The notes under the pieces: model-generated | What the model was told of the DNA's origin: nothing | Databases searched by the model: none | The model's input: only the letters and a program-made list of their open reading frames with translations | Translations under genes and position numbers: made by a program | NCBI GenBank assembly: GCA_002338255.1 | Contig: DDHX01000054.1 | Span: 28,564-43,865 of the forward strand | DNA: 15,302 bases | From: Ruminococcaceae bacterium UBA1865 | GTDB taxonomy: Bacteria; Bacillota; Clostridia; Oscillospirales; Acutalibacteraceae | Reading direction: 5' to 3' | Shown here: in pieces, positions 1 through 7,292 of the stretch | Numbering within the stretch: the first letter of the stretch is position 1 | How the letters are laid out: each line of letters begins with the position of its first letter

Positions 1-82
1 TATTTGACTTAGTATACTACTTCTTTATCTGAATATAAAGAACTTTATTTGTAGTTTTGCTTGACCCAATAATAAATGCAAT

Positions 83-95
83 GCCCCCTGCAAGC
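83..95. repeat. Half-copy of a GC-rich hairpin arm
   Basis: GCCCCCTGCAAGC at 83-95 is the exact reverse complement of the right arm of the complete hairpin at 6010-6044. Both copies are preceded by an AATAAA-like stretch and 'ATG'. Here the second arm is missing, so this looks like a truncated copy of a terminator-type hairpin. Its role is unknown. Confidence 0.4.
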
Positions 96-138
96 TTTAA
101 ACTTGAACAGAACCAGTAAAAACGGACATTGCAAAATA

Positions 139-176
139 GCCCCCAATCGTAGGATAATAAAACTACGATTGGGGGC
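139..176. terminator. Perfect 14-bp hairpin, bidirectional terminator-like
   Basis: GCCCCCAATCGTAG at 139-152 pairs perfectly with CTACGATTGGGGGC at 163-176 across a 10-nt AT-rich loop. The plus-strand 3' flank is CAAAATC with no U-tract. The minus-strand flank is TATTTTGC, a weak U-tract, so termination of leftward transcription is the more plausible role. The stem ends only six bases before the ATG at 183, and its GGGGG would be the only ribosome-binding-like sequence for that ORF. The structure could therefore also block translation. Confidence 0.5.
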
Positions 177-182
177 AAAATC

Positions 183-422
183 ATGTCAGAAAATGAATCA
201 CGAGAATATACTCATATACAAGCACTGGATAAAGGAATCAGAGAAATGATAATAGAAGAAGGAAAAGCACAAAGAGAAATAATTAGAAAAAGCCTTGAAG
301 CCCGCATTATAGCTAAGTTTCAAGGCGATGGTGGAGATAACCGCGCTAAATCCGAACACGTTTATTTCGTAAACGGTATGCTAGTACTTCTTTTAAATCT
401 CGCTTCGCAAAAGCGGAAATGA
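183..422 (+). CDS. Hypothetical 79-aa protein
   Basis: I do not recognise this ORF. The first 45 or so residues look protein-like: charged and helix-forming, rich in Glu, Lys, Arg and Ile (for example IREMIIEEGKAQREIIRKSL). The C-terminal third is less convincing and ends in a short hydrophobic stretch (MLVLLLNL) followed by a basic tail. There is no normal Shine-Dalgarno; the only purine run, GGGGG at 171-175, lies inside a perfect hairpin. The ORF ends 20 bases before a tRNA-like 3' end, so it may be the last gene, or a truncated last gene, of a mobile element lying to the left. It could also be spurious downstream of a terminator. Confidence 0.35.
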   Translation: MSENESREYTHIQALDKGIREMIIEEGKAQREIIRKSLEARIIAKFQGDGGDNRAKSEHVYFVNGMLVLLLNLASQKRK

Positions 423-442
423 CTGCATAAACACCCTAATCA

Positions 443-467
443 GGTTCGATCCCGCTTGTCTCCACCA
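443..467 (+). other. tRNA-Ala-like 3' end, probable att site remnant
   Basis: The 25 bases starting GGTTCGATCCCGCT and ending TGTCTCCACCA match the T-loop, the 3' T-stem, the 3' acceptor strand and the encoded CCA of a bacterial tRNA. TGTCTCC followed by ACCA fits a 5' strand GGGGACA with a G3:U70 pair, the alanine identity mark; tmRNA shares this end. The 5' T-stem strand (AGCGG expected, TCAGG present) and everything upstream are missing, so this is not a working tRNA. Such 3' fragments are the usual scar of tyrosine integrases that target tRNA genes. In this orientation the inserted element would lie to the left of position 443. Confidence 0.6.
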
Positions 468-544
468 AAGCAAGACTATCCGAACTTTATTTTCACGGTT
501 GATTGGTTCGCGTTAATCGTTACAATGCTGCAACGTAAGCGGTA

Positions 545-676
545 ATGATTCAAAAACAAGAAGTCCCTTGTTACAATCTCATATCAGAATTAGACAGAGA
601 AGACTATTCCTGCATCGATGGAATCTTCATAATTATTGAATGCGCTAAAGAAATGCTTTACGGGGTGCATACATAA
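545..676 (+). CDS. Possible 43-aa small protein or gene remnant
   Basis: This ATG-to-TAA frame of 43 codons reads plausibly as protein, with hydrophobic residues in amphipathic spacing (DGIFIIIECAKEMLYG). No convincing ribosome binding site precedes it. The rest of 468-914 contains no other gene that I can support. It may be a remnant of an accessory gene next to the att-like site. It is listed mainly because the approximately 490-base gap is otherwise empty up to the promoter of the restriction operon. Confidence 0.25.
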   Translation: MIQKQEVPCYNLISELDREDYSCIDGIFIIIECAKEMLYGVHT

Positions 677-810
677 ATAGTGATCTAGAGTAATTCAGAA
701 GCAAATTTATATTATGTCTATACAATCTCATTGTGCGAGTAAGCGGAATAATGAGTAACTCAATTGCTCCCAAGACGTGCCCACTATAGCGTGCTGCATT
801 ATTTTTTCGT

Positions 811-839
811 TTGTGATTCTATTGAGTAAATGCTATAAT
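811..839 (+). promoter_or_regulatory. Sigma-A promoter of the RM operon
   Basis: TTGTGA (811-816), a 17-base spacer and TATAAT (834-839) with an extended TG motif (TGC, 831-833) form a good vegetative promoter. It lies about 75 bases before the ATG at 915. The long leader contains GGGAGG just before the start codon. Confidence 0.65.
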
Positions 840-914
840 AATAAAAATGATATGGTAATAAAATATGAGGCACATGCGATGAAGAAAACTTGATTTCTAG
901 ACGGGAGGCTAACC

Positions 915-3785
915 ATGTTTTATAAGATGTTAAATATGGCAAGGGACAGATGGTACAGGTCTGCCGATTGCACCGTTAATTCTTTGATTGACTATATGAT
1001 TCATAAAGGACAAATGCGGGACGCACAGATAGAAGCGATTAAAACATATCTTTATTTAAAAATTGCCTGTGGAAATAGCCCCCTTGCGATTTTGTTTAAG
1101 CAAGGGACGTTTAATTCGTTAGATTTAAATGACATAGAAATCTCCGCATCAGCACGGGATTTCCTCGACAATCACCCTTCCGCTGCTGCTTTGTTGGAAT
1201 ATGCCCAGCTTAAAAATGATTTGGGCGAGCAGGTCTCGGAGAAAATCGAAAAGCAAATCAAGAAATCCCCCGATTCCATTGATTATAACAAATTCTTTAA
1301 CGATGCCTTTTATGGAGTTACTTACACCGACTATCTTTTCAGTTTACCGATGGGTGCGGGTAAAACCTATCTGATGGCTGCGTTTATCTACCTTGATTTG
1401 TACTTTGCTATGAATGAACCTCAAAATCCGGTTTTTGCCCATAACTTTATTATTTTTGCGCCATCAGGACTAAAATCCTCCGTCATACCGAGCCTTAAGA
1501 CTATACAGAAGTTTAATCCGGCTTGGATTATACCGGAGCCTTCCGCAAGCAATATTAAGCGTAAAATGATGTTTGAGGTGCTTGACCTAAGCAAGACCGC
1601 AAACAAATCAAATAAAACAAAAAATCCGAATGTGCAGAAGATCGCGAACCATCAGCCGCTTTCTGAACTGTTAGGACTTGTCGCCGTTACAAATGCGGAA
1701 AAGGTAATTCTCGACCGTATTCAAGAAAAAAACGGACAGGTCACTCTGTTTAAAGAGATCGATGATGAAAAAGATCGTCAAGCAAACGAATTGCGTAATC
1801 TTATCGGCAAACTTCCCTCACTGTCCATTTTTATTGATGAGGTGCATCATGCGGTAAGCGACGAAATTAAGCTTCGCGCCGTCGTCAATAAATGGTCAGA
1901 AAGCAAAACGGTGAATTCCGTCATAGGATTTTCCGGTACACCGTACCTTGAAAAAGCTGAAAAGTATGAAGTGACGGATAAGCTTGCAATTGCCTCGGCG
2001 GAAATCTCCAATATCGTTTACTATTATCCGCTGATAAACGGAGTGGGAAATTTTCTCAAGAAACCGATTGTTAAGATATCCGATGAAGCAGACAGCGCGA
2101 AAATCGTCGAAGCGGGTGTGCGTGAATTTCTGGATGCCTACAAGGACACAGTTTATGATGGAGGACTTGTGGCAAAGCTTGGCATTTATTGTGGAACCAT
2201 CGAAAAATTGGAACAGATGGTTTTTCCACTCTCTGCGCGAATTATAGCTGAATACGGATTGACAGCCGACTCAATTCTGAAATTTCACAAGGGAAACAAG
2301 GAATATCCGCAGCCATCCGATAGCCAGCTTCAGTTTGACACTTTGGACAAAACAATATCAAACATCCGTATAGTCTTGCTTGTACAAATCGGCAAAGAGG
2401 GTTGGGATTGCCGCAGTTTAACAGGTATAATCCTCTCGCAGGAGGGTGACTGCCCCAAAAACATGGTTTTGCAAACATCATGCCGTTGCCTGCGCCAAGT
2501 TGTGAAAAATGCGCCTGAAACCGCACTGATCTACCTGAATGAAAGCAATGCAGAAAAACTGAACGCCCAGTTGGAACAGCAGCACCATATCTCGCTGAAA
2601 GAGTTTTCATCCGCGAATAACTTGAAGGCGGCGATCAAGCGCTATGACCGCACCGCTTATCTGAAGCTTCCGCCGGTTCAGTTCTATCAGCTGAAAATTC
2701 AATATGAAACCTTGACGCTTGAGCAGGCAAGGCCTGACGATGAAATTCCAGCTGTCTCCGAAAATGTGGAAATCTCTCACACGGTTAAAACGCAGGACTT
2801 TGCCCAGCAAGTTACCAATATTACCGTTGACGACAAAGAACGCGGCGATGAGTCCGCTGCCTTTACCGCATGGCTTTACACCATTGCGAAAGCAAGCCTT
2901 GGTTTTGTTACAATGGAACAGCTGAATGCTTATTCCAATGTTTTGCTGGACGTGTTCCATACGATTACATATGCCCGCAAGGATAGCAGATTTTTCAGTT
3001 CAAAATATAACAAGGCACTGATTGAAGCGAATATCCGCAAGGCTTTTTATGATAAGCGCGGGTATACAACAAAGGAGGAATTGATTCCGCAGGAAGCGAA
3101 ACTTCTGAATATTGATAATTTTACCGCCTGTGTCAATACTGATAAGCCAGATGATTACTACCCCGAGCAATCGGTGGTTGAAAATATCATTCTTGATGAT
3201 AATGGAAAACTCAAAATGGATAAGAAAACAGAACAGCTGATTCAACTCGCGGAAGAGACAGGCAACACCGCCTTTGCGGAGCAAACAAGAAAAAAATATT
3301 CCGCCCATCCGGCGAAAAACCGTTCGTTCCATTACCTGCCTTATAAAACAGACAGCACTTTTGAGCAAAGCTTCTTATCAGGAGTGCTTGTGTTTGATGA
3401 TATGGAAAAGCTGGGGCTGGAAGTTTACTACAACGGCGACCGTACCATGACCGAATTCAAAATTCGCTGTTTTAAGCAGAACAGCGGGCGCTGGCAGTAT
3501 ATCGGAAAATACACGCCTGACTTCCTGATTATTCAGCGCAAAGCCGGGCAAATCCACAAAGCGGTTATTGTGGAGACAAAGGGTAAAATATATGCAAACG
3601 ACCCGACATTTCTTGACAAGCGCAAATTTATGGAAACTCAGTTTTTAAAACAAAACAACGAAGCATTTGGATATGCTCGGTTTGAGTATCTGTATTTAGA
3701 GGATACCCTGCCAGAGAAAGAGCTTATTGTACAGACGCACAAAGCGATCACCAGTTTTTTTAAGGAGGAAGTCGCCGATGCCTAA
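915..3785 (+). CDS. res: Type III restriction enzyme Res-like helicase/nuclease
   Basis: This 956-residue protein is a superfamily 2 helicase fused to a nuclease, the architecture of Type III restriction subunits, which translocate on DNA and cut it when partnered with Mod. Visible motifs in order are Walker A SLPMGAGKT (about 143-151), DEVHH (308-312), the motif III-like GFSGTPY (338-344), GKEGWDCRS (493-501) and the motif VI-like SCRCLRQ (522-528). A C-terminal PD-(D/E)XK nuclease follows: TPDF with P868/D869, then VETK with E887 and K889. The start is set by GGGAGG eight bases upstream of the ATG. The stop overlaps the start of the methyltransferase by 8 bases, so translation is probably coupled. 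All key catalytic residues are present. The order (Res before Mod) is the reverse of the classical Type III operon. Confidence 0.88.
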   Translation: MFYKMLNMARDRWYRSADCTVNSLIDYMIHKGQMRDAQIEAIKTYLYLKIACGNSPLAILFKQGTFNSLDLNDIEISASARDFLDNHPSAAALLEYAQLKNDLGEQVSEKIEKQIKKSPDSIDYNKFFNDAFYGVTYTDYLFSLPMGAGKTYLMAAFIYLDLYFAMNEPQNPVFAHNFIIFAPSGLKSSVIPSLKTIQKFNPAWIIPEPSASNIKRKMMFEVLDLSKTANKSNKTKNPNVQKIANHQPLSELLGLVAVTNAEKVILDRIQEKNGQVTLFKEIDDEKDRQANELRNLIGKLPSLSIFIDEVHHAVSDEIKLRAVVNKWSESKTVNSVIGFSGTPYLEKAEKYEVTDKLAIASAEISNIVYYYPLINGVGNFLKKPIVKISDEADSAKIVEAGVREFLDAYKDTVYDGGLVAKLGIYCGTIEKLEQMVFPLSARIIAEYGLTADSILKFHKGNKEYPQPSDSQLQFDTLDKTISNIRIVLLVQIGKEGWDCRSLTGIILSQEGDCPKNMVLQTSCRCLRQVVKNAPETALIYLNESNAEKLNAQLEQQHHISLKEFSSANNLKAAIKRYDRTAYLKLPPVQFYQLKIQYETLTLEQARPDDEIPAVSENVEISHTVKTQDFAQQVTNITVDDKERGDESAAFTAWLYTIAKASLGFVTMEQLNAYSNVLLDVFHTITYARKDSRFFSSKYNKALIEANIRKAFYDKRGYTTKEELIPQEAKLLNIDNFTACVNTDKPDDYYPEQSVVENIILDDNGKLKMDKKTEQLIQLAEETGNTAFAEQTRKKYSAHPAKNRSFHYLPYKTDSTFEQSFLSGVLVFDDMEKLGLEVYYNGDRTMTEFKIRCFKQNSGRWQYIGKYTPDFLIIQRKAGQIHKAVIVETKGKIYANDPTFLDKRKFMETQFLKQNNEAFGYARFEYLYLEDTLPEKELIVQTHKAITSFFKEEVADA

Positions 3786-5790
3786 AAAATACATACCGTT
3801 TATCCCCGAACCGGTTGAGGGGCAAGCCGTTCTTTCAAACTTCAACCGTGTTCTCAAATACAAAGGCGCAAACGACGTTTCTATGGTCTTGGAACGCGGG
3901 ATGCCGCTGTATGAGATGGAAAAAGTCGAGACCGTAGGCAAAAACGAAAATGGTAACATGGTGATTCGAGGTGAATGTGTCTCTGCCTGCGCTTATTTAA
4001 AAGAACGGGGCGTCGAGGTTGACCTTGTATATATCGATCCGCCGTTTGCTAGCGGCGCTGATTACGCTAAAAAGGTATATATTCGCCGTAACCCCAAGGT
4101 TGCCGAGGCAATAGCTGCAGTGGAGCAGGAGCTTGACATTGAAGAGCTCAAGGCCTTTGAGGAAAAAATGTACGGTGATGTGTGGGACAAAGAAAAGTAC
4201 CTCAACTGGATGTATGAAAACCTTATGGCAATCAAGTCTGTTATGAGCGAAACGGCATCAATTTATGTTCATTTGGACTACCATATTGGGCATTATGTAA
4301 AAATACTGATGGATGAGATTTTTGGAGAAGATAATTTTTTAAATGAGATAATTTGGCAAAGAACAGGGGCGCATAATGATGCTGGACGATATGGTATAAT
4401 CCACGATAATATCTATTGGTATCGGAAAAGTGCTGAGTATTTTTTTGAAATGGCGTACGTCGATTTAACAGAAGAACATAAAACAACACGTTTTAGGACA
4501 ATTGAGCCAGAGTCTGGTCGGAAATTTTACCCAGGCCCGATAACTGCTCCAGGCGCAGGGCCTGCTCGGATATTTCGAGGAAGACTTCTTGCCCCACCGT
4601 CAGGGAGGCATTGGAGCTATACTCAAGAGAACATTGATTTACTTGAATCTCAAAACAAAATTTATTACTCTTCAACCGGAACTCCGTATTTGAAAGAATA
4701 TGAAGACGAATATACTGCTAAAGGAAGGCGTACCCAAAGTATATGGAGTGATATTTTGCCATCAAAAACAGGCAGTGAATTAGTGGATTATGACACACAG
4801 AAACCAGGAGCTCTCCTTGAGCGTGTAATTAATGCATCTTCCGACGAAAATATGCTGATTGCCGATTTTTTCGGTGGGAGCGGGGTTGCGGCAGCTGTCG
4901 CTAATAAACTCGGCAGACGCTTTATCCACTGTGACATCGGCATTAACTCCATCCAGACAACTCGCGACAGATTGGTTGCCGATGGCGCGGCGTTTGACGT
5001 GCTGGAAATCAAGGACGGCGTATCGCTCTACCGCAACCCGGTTCAGACGATGGACAAAATCAAATTCCTTATTCCGGGTCTACGGAATGAGGATTCACTT
5101 AATTCTTTCTGGGAGGGTGCTTTCGCCGACAGCAAGCTTGGCACCATTCCTGTGTATGTGCCGAACCTGATGGACAGTGGTTCAAAATTGCTTGATGTGG
5201 TGCTGATGAACCGCATCATTCATCAAGCTATTCCTGACCTTGATCCAAATATTAAAAAAGTTATTGTTTATTATGTGGATATTACAAGCAAAGAAGAAAT
5301 CGGAAAATTTATAGCCGATGATGACAGCACGGACAAAGAGATTGAGCTTCGCGATTTAAAAGCGATTCTTGACGATGTGGTTGTTGATGATTACGCTGAA
5401 GTTAAACTGGAAGAATCCCATGAGGACTTGTTCGGCGGGTTTGAAGTAATAATTGAAAAGTTTGCCAGCGACCGTGTGATGCAGAAAATCAGCGATTTCA
5501 ACCAAAAGGCTTTTTTAAACTCAAGCGCGAAAAAGCCTTATAAGCCTATTGAAATCAGCGAGGATGGACTTGAGTTGATTGAGTTTCTTAGCGTTGATTG
5601 CACATCTGGCAGCGGTGAGTGGGACTCCGACAGTGAAATTAAGATTGATAAGCTCGGATATGTTATCAAAAACGGTGAAAAGACAAAAGAATTCTGGAAT
5701 GGAAAGATTCGCAGCCAAAAGAAGCCCCTGCGTTTAAAGATTCGAAATATCTGCGGGGACGAGACGGTGTGGAATATTGACAAGAAATAG
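3778..5790 (+). CDS. mod: Type III-like beta-class DNA methyltransferase (Mod)
   Basis: This 670-residue DNA methyltransferase is probably an N6-adenine enzyme that sets the specificity of the RM system. The catalytic motif IV is DPPF (87-90) and the AdoMet-binding motif I is DFFGGSG (363-369). Motif IV before motif I defines the beta class, as in Type III Mod proteins. The roughly 270 residues between them should hold the target-recognition domain, and this stretch (about 4240-4800) is visibly more AT-rich than its flanks, suggesting exchange. The C-terminal 250 residues are unassigned and may contact Res. An upstream in-frame ATG at 3727 is rejected because AAGGAGG sits seven bases before the ATG at 3778, giving an 8-base overlap with res. 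F replaces the more common Y in DPPY, which is tolerated in this family. Confidence 0.87.
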   Translation: MPKKYIPFIPEPVEGQAVLSNFNRVLKYKGANDVSMVLERGMPLYEMEKVETVGKNENGNMVIRGECVSACAYLKERGVEVDLVYIDPPFASGADYAKKVYIRRNPKVAEAIAAVEQELDIEELKAFEEKMYGDVWDKEKYLNWMYENLMAIKSVMSETASIYVHLDYHIGHYVKILMDEIFGEDNFLNEIIWQRTGAHNDAGRYGIIHDNIYWYRKSAEYFFEMAYVDLTEEHKTTRFRTIEPESGRKFYPGPITAPGAGPARIFRGRLLAPPSGRHWSYTQENIDLLESQNKIYYSSTGTPYLKEYEDEYTAKGRRTQSIWSDILPSKTGSELVDYDTQKPGALLERVINASSDENMLIADFFGGSGVAAAVANKLGRRFIHCDIGINSIQTTRDRLVADGAAFDVLEIKDGVSLYRNPVQTMDKIKFLIPGLRNEDSLNSFWEGAFADSKLGTIPVYVPNLMDSGSKLLDVVLMNRIIHQAIPDLDPNIKKVIVYYVDITSKEEIGKFIADDDSTDKEIELRDLKAILDDVVVDDYAEVKLEESHEDLFGGFEVIIEKFASDRVMQKISDFNQKAFLNSSAKKPYKPIEISEDGLELIEFLSVDCTSGSGEWDSDSEIKIDKLGYVIKNGEKTKEFWNGKIRSQKKPLRLKIRNICGDETVWNIDKK

Positions 5791-5816
5791 CCGAGAATAA
5801 CAAATAAATACTTAAC

Positions 5817-5842
5817 GCAGTCCAAAGACCCTTTTGAACTGC
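5817..5842. terminator. Imperfect hairpin after mod
   Basis: GCAGTCCAAAG (5817-5827) can pair with TTTTGAACTGC (5832-5842), with one mismatch and one G.T pair. It begins 27 bases after the mod stop codon. There is no clear U-tract on either strand, so it is only a possible 3' end for the RM transcript. Confidence 0.3.
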
Positions 5843-6009
5843 TCTAAGACCATCAAATAGTGTCTGTAAAGTAAAAGTGAACTTCGCTTAATATTTAATT
5901 TCTGCAATGAAATGAAGGTAATAAAGTCGGACTTTCAAAAACATGATAAACGAGATAATTACCCCATGTCGTTTCCAGATACATTTTTCCCTTTGAGATA
6001 AATAAAGAT

Positions 6010-6044
6010 GCCCCCTGTAAGCCGTTTTGAAGCTTGCAGGGGGC
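6010..6044 (-). terminator. 13-bp GC-rich hairpin, terminator-like
   Basis: GCCCCCTGTAAGC (6010-6022) pairs with GCTTGCAGGGGGC (6032-6044), with a single wobble. On the minus strand it follows the last stop codon of the remnant at 6051 by only six bases, and it is followed by CATCTTTATTTA, a loose U-rich tract. It therefore fits best as the terminator of the leftward transcript through the RHH gene. Its arms relate it to the half-copy at 83-95, and its GGGGGCAAAAT flank to the hairpin at 139-176. Confidence 0.5.
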
Positions 6045-6050
6045 AAAATG

Positions 6051-6185
6051 TTATGTTTGACACTCTTTCACGCCTGTACTGCCGTCTACGCCGTTTTTTG
6101 TATCGAAGCGTAACTTTTACTGCTTGTACATAATTTCGCCGTCTCTGGCTTCTACGGGAGAGTAATAAGCATATGCAAGCAAAGT
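6051..6185 (-). pseudogene. Remnant of an unidentified gene with an internal stop
   Basis: On the minus strand, just after the RHH gene, one frame reads like the end of a protein: a segment ending AYYSPVEARDGEIMYKQ, an in-frame TAA at 6117-6119, then RFDTKNGVDGSTGVKECQT and a final TAA at 6051-6053. There is no start codon with a ribosome binding site. The final stop is followed at once by a terminator-like hairpin, as a genuine gene end would be. I do not recognise the family. In conjugative elements the relaxase gene often sits directly after the RHH accessory gene, so a relaxase or other mobilization gene 3' end is one possibility. That is inference from position only. Confidence 0.35.
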
Positions 6186-6201
6186 CGACAAATGATTAAT
6201 A

Positions 6202-6663
6202 TTATTCTGAAAGATCGCCGGATTCGCTCTCATTGACCGCTTTCAAAATATCAATAGAACCATTAGTCGTTTTTACTTCGTGAATGGATTTGACACGCAG
6301 CTTGTCATAATCACCTTTACTCACATGAACCACGGTAGCGAGCATTCTCGTAAGCATATCCATCTCAACGGCTTCACGAAAATTACCGCGGGCAATTCTT
6401 GTGCCGAGCGTTCCAACAAGCCCCTCGACTTTGGAACCGACTGTCGAGCATAAAAATTCCTGACTGAGCTGCGAAGTGATGAAACCAAAGTAAAAAGCCA
6501 CAGCTTTTTCAATCACGTCGTTGCGGGAAGTGCTTTCTGTAAGGGTTATTAAACTTTCAATCTTAGAGTAGCAATCTTTTCTTAGATAAACCGTGCCTTT
6601 GTACTTTTTACTTGAATCAGAGGAATTGTCTTTTAAAATCGTTGCATTAATAAAATCAGCCAT
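6202..6663 (-). CDS. RHH DNA-binding protein, probable relaxosome accessory (MobC/NikA-like)
   Basis: This 153-residue protein has a ribbon-helix-helix fold near its N-terminus: a beta strand in KGTVYLRKDCYSKIESL (about 22-38) and a helix in SRNDVIEKAVAFYFGFI (about 46-62). The remaining 90 residues are helical and unassigned. AAGGAG about eight bases before the ATG at 6663 sets the start; a longer frame up to 6735 has no such site. Immediately upstream lie repeated TTGGTGGC-type sequences and an oriT-like site, the setting of NikA-, TraJ- or MobC-type proteins, which bind near oriT and recruit the relaxase. It may also repress its own promoter through the copies at 6681-6701. Alternatives are a CopG/ParG-type partition regulator. 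The DNA-binding call is fairly sure; the mobilization role is inferred from context. Confidence 0.65.
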   Translation of the reverse strand: MADFINATILKDNSSDSSKKYKGTVYLRKDCYSKIESLITLTESTSRNDVIEKAVAFYFGFITSQLSQEFLCSTVGSKVEGLVGTLGTRIARGNFREAVEMDMLTRMLATVVHVSKGDYDKLRVKSIHEVKTTNGSIDILKAVNESESGDLSE

Positions 6664-6680
6664 TTGAATTCTCCTTTTTA

Positions 6681-6860
6681 TTGGTGGCAGTTTGGGTGGC
6701 ATAAGAAAACCGCATAACAAAGCCGTTTTTCCCAATGATTCACAGACATTGCGGTGTAAACTGCCACCAAATTCATTTTTTTGCCACCAAGATACTAACT
6801 ACCGTACGACCAGCACCGCTGGGCGTTGTTTCTCCGAGCGCCACCAATTTGGTGGCGCTC
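6681..6860. repeat. TTGGTGGC-type repeat cluster (likely RHH binding sites)
   Basis: Copies of TTGGTGGC(A/G) or its complement occur at 6681-6689, 6691-6701 (variant TTTGGGTGGCA), 6762-6770, 6782-6790 and in both arms of the palindrome at 6836-6860. That gives six half-sites in 180 bases, all upstream of the RHH gene. The two nearest the gene are on the plus strand, the next two are inverted, and the last pair forms the palindrome. Confidence 0.75.
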
Positions 6861-6948
6861 CTTTATCCTGCAATTAGGATTTGCAATATTTCAAATTATA
6901 GAAAATGCCTCAATTAGGGCGGAATAAGCGCATAGCAAAGCCATTTTT
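6711..6948 (+). repeat. Direct repeat pair (20 nt, 18 identical)
   Basis: CGCATAACAAAGCCGTTTTT at 6711-6730 and CGCATAGCAAAGCCATTTTT at 6929-6948 are direct repeats bracketing the palindrome and nic-like site. Both are preceded by ATAAG. They may be protein-binding sites of the transfer origin or a duplication; the function is unknown. Confidence 0.6.
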
Positions 6949-6968
6949 TAGGTTTTGCGTGGCAAAAA
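6836..6968 (+). other. oriT: Candidate MOBP-type origin of transfer (oriT)
   Basis: GAGCGCCACCAA (6836-6847) and TTGGTGGCGCTC (6849-6860) form a perfect 25-nt palindrome. Three bases after it comes TATCCTGC (6864-6871), which matches the nic core YATCCTG|Y of IncP/IncI-type (MOBP) relaxases, with cleavage predicted between 6870 and 6871. A second perfect palindrome, GTTTTGC-GTG-GCAAAAC, is at 6952-6968. The site lies between an RHH gene and a DUF6103-like gene and would place the RHH gene in the last-transferred part. The gap 6664-6980 holds no gene; it is filled by these repeats. Confidence 0.6.
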
Positions 6969-6980
6969 CTAGAAAACATT

Positions 6981-7211
6981 CTATATGCCCCCAGAATTAG
7001 GTGAATTAGGCTCGCTTTCATGGAGCAGAGTGAATATAGGAGCTATCTTTTCAATGCGTTTCCGAGTGTCTGCAGGAACATATTTCTTATTGAATTTTGC
7101 TACAGAATCGCTCATTTCCGTTTCAATATCAAGCCCTTTTCCCTCCATAAGCTGTTCTGCTACAGCGTACTTTTTAGGGTCTACATTAAGCTTCAAGACT
7201 ACTTTTTTCAT
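6981..7211 (-). CDS. DUF6103-like small protein of conjugative elements
   Basis: This 76-residue protein begins MKKVVLKLNVDPKKY and has a central helical part with GLDIETEMSDSVAKFNKKYVPADTRKRIEK. From memory this pattern (an N-terminal strand, 'LE/TE' helix, 'YVP..R..I') resembles the DUF6103 family found beside mobilization genes in clostridial integrative elements; that is unverified. An ATG at 7226 is in frame, but AGGT precedes the ATG at 7211 at about the right distance, so the shorter start is preferred. It is the last gene before the oriT-like region, in the same direction as the RHH gene. Its biochemical role is unknown. Confidence 0.55.
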   Translation of the reverse strand: MKKVVLKLNVDPKKYAVAEQLMEGKGLDIETEMSDSVAKFNKKYVPADTRKRIEKIAPIFTLLHESEPNSPNSGGI

Positions 7212-7292
7212 GAATACTACCTGCATTTTCTTTTTTAATATTGGTATTCTGGGCGGCTCGGCGTGCCCAAAGCAGAGAAAAAAATAATAAAG

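Noticed and set aside
443..467. Intact tRNA or tmRNA gene ending here
   Set aside because: The 5' T-stem strand does not pair and no D-arm, anticodon arm or tmRNA body lies upstream at the right distance. GGAGATA at about 334 could pair with the acceptor strand, but the spacing (about 130 bases) and interior do not fit a tRNA.
2242..3368. Minus-strand ORFs inside the restriction gene
   Set aside because: They are shadows of the Res-like gene: no ribosome binding sites, Cys/Arg/Phe-rich shadow composition, and the plus-strand motifs are continuous.
6202..6860. Partition (ParG/CopG-type) centromere instead of an oriT
   Set aside because: Repeats before an RHH gene would also fit a partition site, but there is no ParA or ParM ATPase gene next to it, and the palindrome plus TATCCTGC fits a transfer origin better. 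It stays as an alternative.
6984..7010. Another copy of the GCCCCC hairpin family (TATGCCCCCAGAATTAGG)
   Set aside because: There is no matching right arm, and the G-run is the coding end (two Gly codons) of the DUF6103-like gene.
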